This document shows, piece after piece, positions 7,643-10,134 of a stretch of 10,134 bases of DNA. Each line of letters opens with the position of its first letter. Position 1 is the first letter of the stretch. The notes below the pieces were generated by a model, which did no database searches, was not told the DNA's origin, and saw only the letters and a program-made list of their open reading frames with translations. The translations under genes were made by a program, and so were the position numbers. The stretch is from Lachnospiraceae bacterium (GTDB lineage: Bacteria; Bacillota_A; Clostridia; Lachnospirales; Lachnospiraceae). Where the stretch lies: contig JAGZJD010000077.1 in assembly GCA_018365895.1 (NCBI GenBank), positions 1 to 10,134 on the forward strand, in the 5' to 3' direction.

Positions 7643-8599
7643 ATGCAAAAAATACCAAAACCATTGTTAAAAGCAATGTTAAAAGTTTCTGCATATAGAA
7701 TGAAGCAGCAGGAGAAGAAGCGTTTTCAAGCTGCTGTTTTGGAGGATACTTGTTCGGTACAGCGGGATATTTGCTACGAGAAAGGGAAAAGCAAAGGACA
7801 TTTGCTGGATATTTATGAGAATAGTTCGGGACAGAAGAGAACTCCGCTTATCATTTATATTCATGGCGGAGGATTGTTTTGCGGTGACAAGATCCGGGGA
7901 GAAATCTTTTGCCGTACATTGGCAGAGAAAGGAAATATTGTCGTGTCAATCAATTACCGCCTAATACCGGAAGTGACCTTTCCGGAACAGATCGGAGATA
8001 TTCTATCTGCTTTTCGGTGGATCGATCAACATCAGGGAAGGCTTGGGTATGATCCGCAGGCAGTATTTGTAACAGGAGATTGGGCAGGAGCGCTTCTTGC
8101 CGTATATGCTGCAGCAGTAAACCAGAATCAAATGCTGGCTGACTTATTAAAACTGCGGGGAACCAGACTTAAGATACAGGCGCTGGGGCTGATTTCAGGA
8201 ATGTTTTATTTCTATCAGCGCAACAGAATCGGAAGAATGTACTCGCTGCTTTTTGGAAATCATTATAAAGAAGTTCCTTATCTGTCATATATGAAACCGC
8301 ACAATCTTTTGGAAAAATGTTCGATTCCGCCTTGCTATCTTGTGACAAGCGAGGAAGATATGCTGAAAGAATCTACGAAAGCATTTAGCGCGGAACTGGA
8401 GAAACGGGGGATTCCGCATCAAATGCACTGTTGGGACAGAGGAGAGAAAGGTACACTTGGAAAAACATTCTGCGTGCTGCATCCGGAATGGAAAGAGAGC
8501 GCACAGACAATCGAAGAAATGTTGGAATATTTTAAACTGTGTCAAAAGCGATCGGAACCGACGCAGATAGAATTGGAATACAGCAGAAGCGTCATTTAG
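7643..8599 (+). CDS. Alpha/beta-hydrolase fold protein of the esterase/lipase (HSL-like) group, catalytic serine missing
   Basis: 318 residues from ATG 7643. Relatives are cytoplasmic carboxylesterases or acetyl esterases. Family marks are the oxyanion-hole motif HGGG (residues 74-77, in YIHGGGLFCGDK), SINYRLIPEVTFPEQ, and the nucleophile-elbow region VFVTGDWAGALLAVYAAA. There the expected GDSAG reads GDWAG: residue 147 is Trp (TGG), one base from Ser (TCG). The acid residue is present as D239 in TSEEDML. The usual H-x-F-x-V catalytic histidine appears as K274 in GKTFCVLHPEW; H280 is six residues later and is not an obvious substitute. The frame is otherwise intact with a good promoter, so this may be a pseudo-enzyme with a binding role rather than a decayed gene. 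Start: GGGGAG stands 6 bases before ATG 7643. An in-frame ATG at 7625 with a more distant GAGAGGGG would add six residues. Confidence 0.88.
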   Translation: MQKIPKPLLKAMLKVSAYRMKQQEKKRFQAAVLEDTCSVQRDICYEKGKSKGHLLDIYENSSGQKRTPLIIYIHGGGLFCGDKIRGEIFCRTLAEKGNIVVSINYRLIPEVTFPEQIGDILSAFRWIDQHQGRLGYDPQAVFVTGDWAGALLAVYAAAVNQNQMLADLLKLRGTRLKIQALGLISGMFYFYQRNRIGRMYSLLFGNHYKEVPYLSYMKPHNLLEKCSIPPCYLVTSEEDMLKESTKAFSAELEKRGIPHQMHCWDRGEKGTLGKTFCVLHPEWKESAQTIEEMLEYFKLCQKRSEPTQIELEYSRSVI

Positions 8600-8619
8600 G
8601 ACGCCCCTGCTGTATTTTT
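8577..8619 (+). terminator. Intrinsic terminator overlapping the end of the hydrolase gene
   Basis: AATACAGCAG (8577-8586) pairs with CTGCTGTATT (8607-8616). An inner stem, GCGTC (8589-8593) with GACGC (8600-8604), closes a six-base loop that contains the TAG stop codon. Five T residues (8615-8619) finish it. The left arm is made of the last coding codons. It separates the hydrolase gene from the convergent binding-protein remnant. Confidence 0.8.
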
Positions 8620-8645
8620 CACATTTAATAAATATATTTTGAATT

Positions 8646-9215
8646 TTATTTTATTGCTTTTTTTGCAAATGTTGTTGTGACGAGATCTTCATAAGGGACA
8701 CGTTTTTCTAATTCACCGGCATCCAAAAGAATATCCTGAAGTAGCTCAAAGCTTTCTTTTTCAAAAATCAGATCAGCTTTCCAGGTTCCTTGTTCGTAGT
8801 AGCGGGTTACGATTGTCTGGATTGTTTTTAAGTCGTTTTCAGGAAATTGGGGTTGAATAATTTCGGCAATTTCTTCCGGAGAATGGGTTTGGACATAATC
8901 CATGCCCTTTTGAAGCGCAGCAGTAAATCGCTGGATTAGATCAGTATTCTCTTTTAGATAACTTTTCTTTGCACAGAAAGCAGTATATGGAACATAGCCG
9001 CTGTCTTTGCCAAGTGAAGCTACAACATATCCTTTTTGCTCGGATTCAAGTGAAGTAGCACCAGGCTCAAACTCTACCGTAAAATCGCCATTTCCTCCGG
9101 CAAATGCAGCAGCAGTAGAGCCAAAATCAATGCTTTGGTCAATCGTCAGGTCATTTTGCGGATGAATTCCATTCTGTTTTAGAATATATTCAAAAACCAT
9201 TTCCGGCATGCCACC
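8646..9215 (-). pseudogene. ABC transporter substrate-binding protein (NMT1/THI5-like), N-terminal part removed by element insertion
   Basis: About 190 residues of the C-terminal part of a periplasmic-type binding protein. In this family a lipoprotein captures small organic solutes (sulfonates, nitrate or thiamine-precursor-like compounds in known members) for an SsuBC-like importer. The actual substrate cannot be told. The readable part begins GGMPEMVFEYILKQNGI, a block normally found in the middle of a roughly 330-residue protein. It continues with GDFTVEFEPGATSLE, ASLGKDSGYVPYTAF and a helical end finishing KKAIK. There is no signal peptide, lipobox or ribosome binding site. The in-frame ATG at 9207-9209 lies within the conserved GGMPEM block, and the frame upstream soon hits a stop. 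At that point the recombinase gene overlaps in another frame. The missing front half probably lies beyond the element, right of the window. Permease and ATPase genes are not in view. Confidence 0.85.
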
Positions 9216-10134
9216 TGTCGCCGGTATAATAATGTAAATAATTGTTCGATAATTGTTCAGAAGTCATTTGAGCAGATAAATCTGGCAAATATTGATGTAT
9301 CAACTCCATAATCTCTTCTTTTGTTTTCACAATATTATAAGGTTTTAGCGGATTATCTGTATCTTCCAGAATCCCCAATTCTTTCATCAGATGGATATAA
9401 GGCAAGATACTTTGTTTCGTTTTCTTAAATCCCAATGCTGTCATATGTTCTGACAAGTATTTTGCAGATGTATATCCACGTTCATCTTCTATAATCAGCT
9501 TCATTACAAGAGCGATTACCATATTTTCCCGGCGATTCATTTCATCAGCAGGACTGTAATTGATTAAATCAGACAAACCATATTTTAAAGTGATTTCCGG
9601 CATGCCCTCTTTATCTACGTCAATTCTTTCAATCAACAATTCAATATCTCTTCGGTCAAGAGTTCCACCTGCAATGATTTTATCAACTACATCCAACGCA
9701 TTTCTCAATTTGTCTTTTACATTCGGTGTTTCTATGGCAGTTTCGTTCAGTTCTTTTTCCTGCATCTCCAAACCATGAATCTGAGCCAATAAATCTTTTT
9801 GTAAAGAGTCATAAGTTTCATGGATCAAATCCTTATTTTCAGATGCTATGGATAAATCTTTTATTTTTTGTGTTAGAAGTACCTTCAGTTGATTTTTTCG
9901 GTTTTGAATTTCTTCCTGAATGTCCTGTCGTTTTTCTGCCAGCGTTTTCTTTTCTGCCTCAAAGTCCCTCATATCATACGTGAAAATCACTTCACAAAGC
10001 GCTTCTCTACATAGTTTAATATAATTCAGCACATCCTCCATCAAATCATTTTCCTCAATTAGATGCGCTTTCTCGCAATACCGCCTGCCTTTCGTATTAT
10101 AGGTAGTACAAATATAATATTTTCTTTCTCTGCT
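9190..10134 (-). CDS. Large serine recombinase (site-specific integrase), C-terminal part, 5' end outside window
   Basis: Integrates and excises a mobile element by serine-mediated strand exchange. The frame is open to the window edge, so 314 codons are seen; the catalytic serine domain and the N-terminal DNA-binding part are outside. At the edge, YYICTTYNTKGRRYC matches the distal part of the recombinase zinc ribbon with two cysteines. The following line, KAHLIEENDLMEDVLNYI, fits the usual linker. A charged heptad-like stretch (about FEAEKKTLAEKRQDIQEEI onward, roughly 70 residues) is the coiled coil of large serine recombinases. GTLDRRDIELLIERIDVD then closes the core. An added C-terminal region of about 110 residues, including YTSAKYLSEHMTALGFKK and LMKELGILEDTDNPLKPY, looks like a winged-helix module. 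The last residues, GDRWHAGNGF, and the TGA stop are read out of frame from the disrupted binding-protein gene. A TTG/ATG start near 10044 is not real, since conserved sequence continues upstream. Confidence 0.9.
   Translation of the reverse strand, partial: SRERKYYICTTYNTKGRRYCEKAHLIEENDLMEDVLNYIKLCREALCEVIFTYDMRDFEAEKKTLAEKRQDIQEEIQNRKNQLKVLLTQKIKDLSIASENKDLIHETYDSLQKDLLAQIHGLEMQEKELNETAIETPNVKDKLRNALDVVDKIIAGGTLDRRDIELLIERIDVDKEGMPEITLKYGLSDLINYSPADEMNRRENMVIALVMKLIIEDERGYTSAKYLSEHMTALGFKKTKQSILPYIHLMKELGILEDTDNPLKPYNIVKTKEEIMELIHQYLPDLSAQMTSEQLSNNYLHYYTGDRWHAGNGF
9203..9224. other. Probable attachment-site junction of the integrative element
   Basis: Homology to the binding protein stops and recombinase sequence takes over within this stretch. 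CCGGC (9203-9207) and GCCGG (9220-9224) form an imperfect inverted repeat around 12 bases, which fits the paired half-sites expected near a serine-recombinase crossover. The exact crossover dinucleotide cannot be fixed without the other junction or an empty site. Confidence 0.45.

Noticed and set aside
9207..9209. ATG start giving a genuine 187-residue binding protein
   Set aside because: The ATG is the Met of the internal GGMPEM block, with no ribosome binding site and no export signal, so it is better read as a truncated gene.
10042..10044. TTG start for the recombinase near 10044
   Set aside because: The frame continues upstream with a recognisable zinc-ribbon sequence (CTTYNTKGRRYC), so the gene simply runs off the window.

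Overview
This window looks like chromosomal DNA from an anaerobic gut-type clostridium, most likely of the Lachnospiraceae. The evidence is a full-length PolC-type replicative polymerase, the deoxyxylulose (MEP) isoprenoid pathway, moderately AT-rich DNA and strong GGAGG-type ribosome binding sites. The family assignment is inference from gene content and protein style, not from a database search.

Left part (1-7081, plus strand). The window opens inside dnaJ, with the last 223 codons present. A textbook sigma-A promoter (TTGACA, 17 bp, TATAAT) follows and drives a small membrane-anchored protein of unknown function. After a perfect 12-bp hairpin comes ispG, a late enzyme of the MEP pathway. 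PolC starts 3 bases after the ispG stop codon and runs to a strong intrinsic terminator. The membrane protein, ispG and polC probably form one transcription unit.

Middle part (7179-8616). A minus-strand CspA-type cold-shock protein gene stands back to back with a plus-strand alpha/beta-hydrolase gene across a 263-base AT-rich spacer. The hydrolase keeps the fold and the HGGG oxyanion motif but has Trp in place of the nucleophile serine, and Lys where the catalytic His is expected, so it is probably a pseudo-enzyme. Its terminator hairpin contains its own stop codon.

Right part (8646-10134, minus strand). The C-terminal half or more of an NMT1/THI5-type ABC-transporter substrate-binding protein is cut off at its N-terminal side exactly where a large serine recombinase gene begins to overlap it in another frame. 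The recombinase runs off the right edge of the window. The simplest reading is that an integrative element entered the binding-protein gene and that this is one attachment junction. The last residues and the stop codon of the recombinase come from the disrupted host gene. The rest of the element and the missing front half of the binding protein should lie to the right of the window.

The most interesting points are the recombinase/host chimeric junction and the hydrolase that has lost its catalytic residues. No CRISPR array, rRNA or tRNA was seen.
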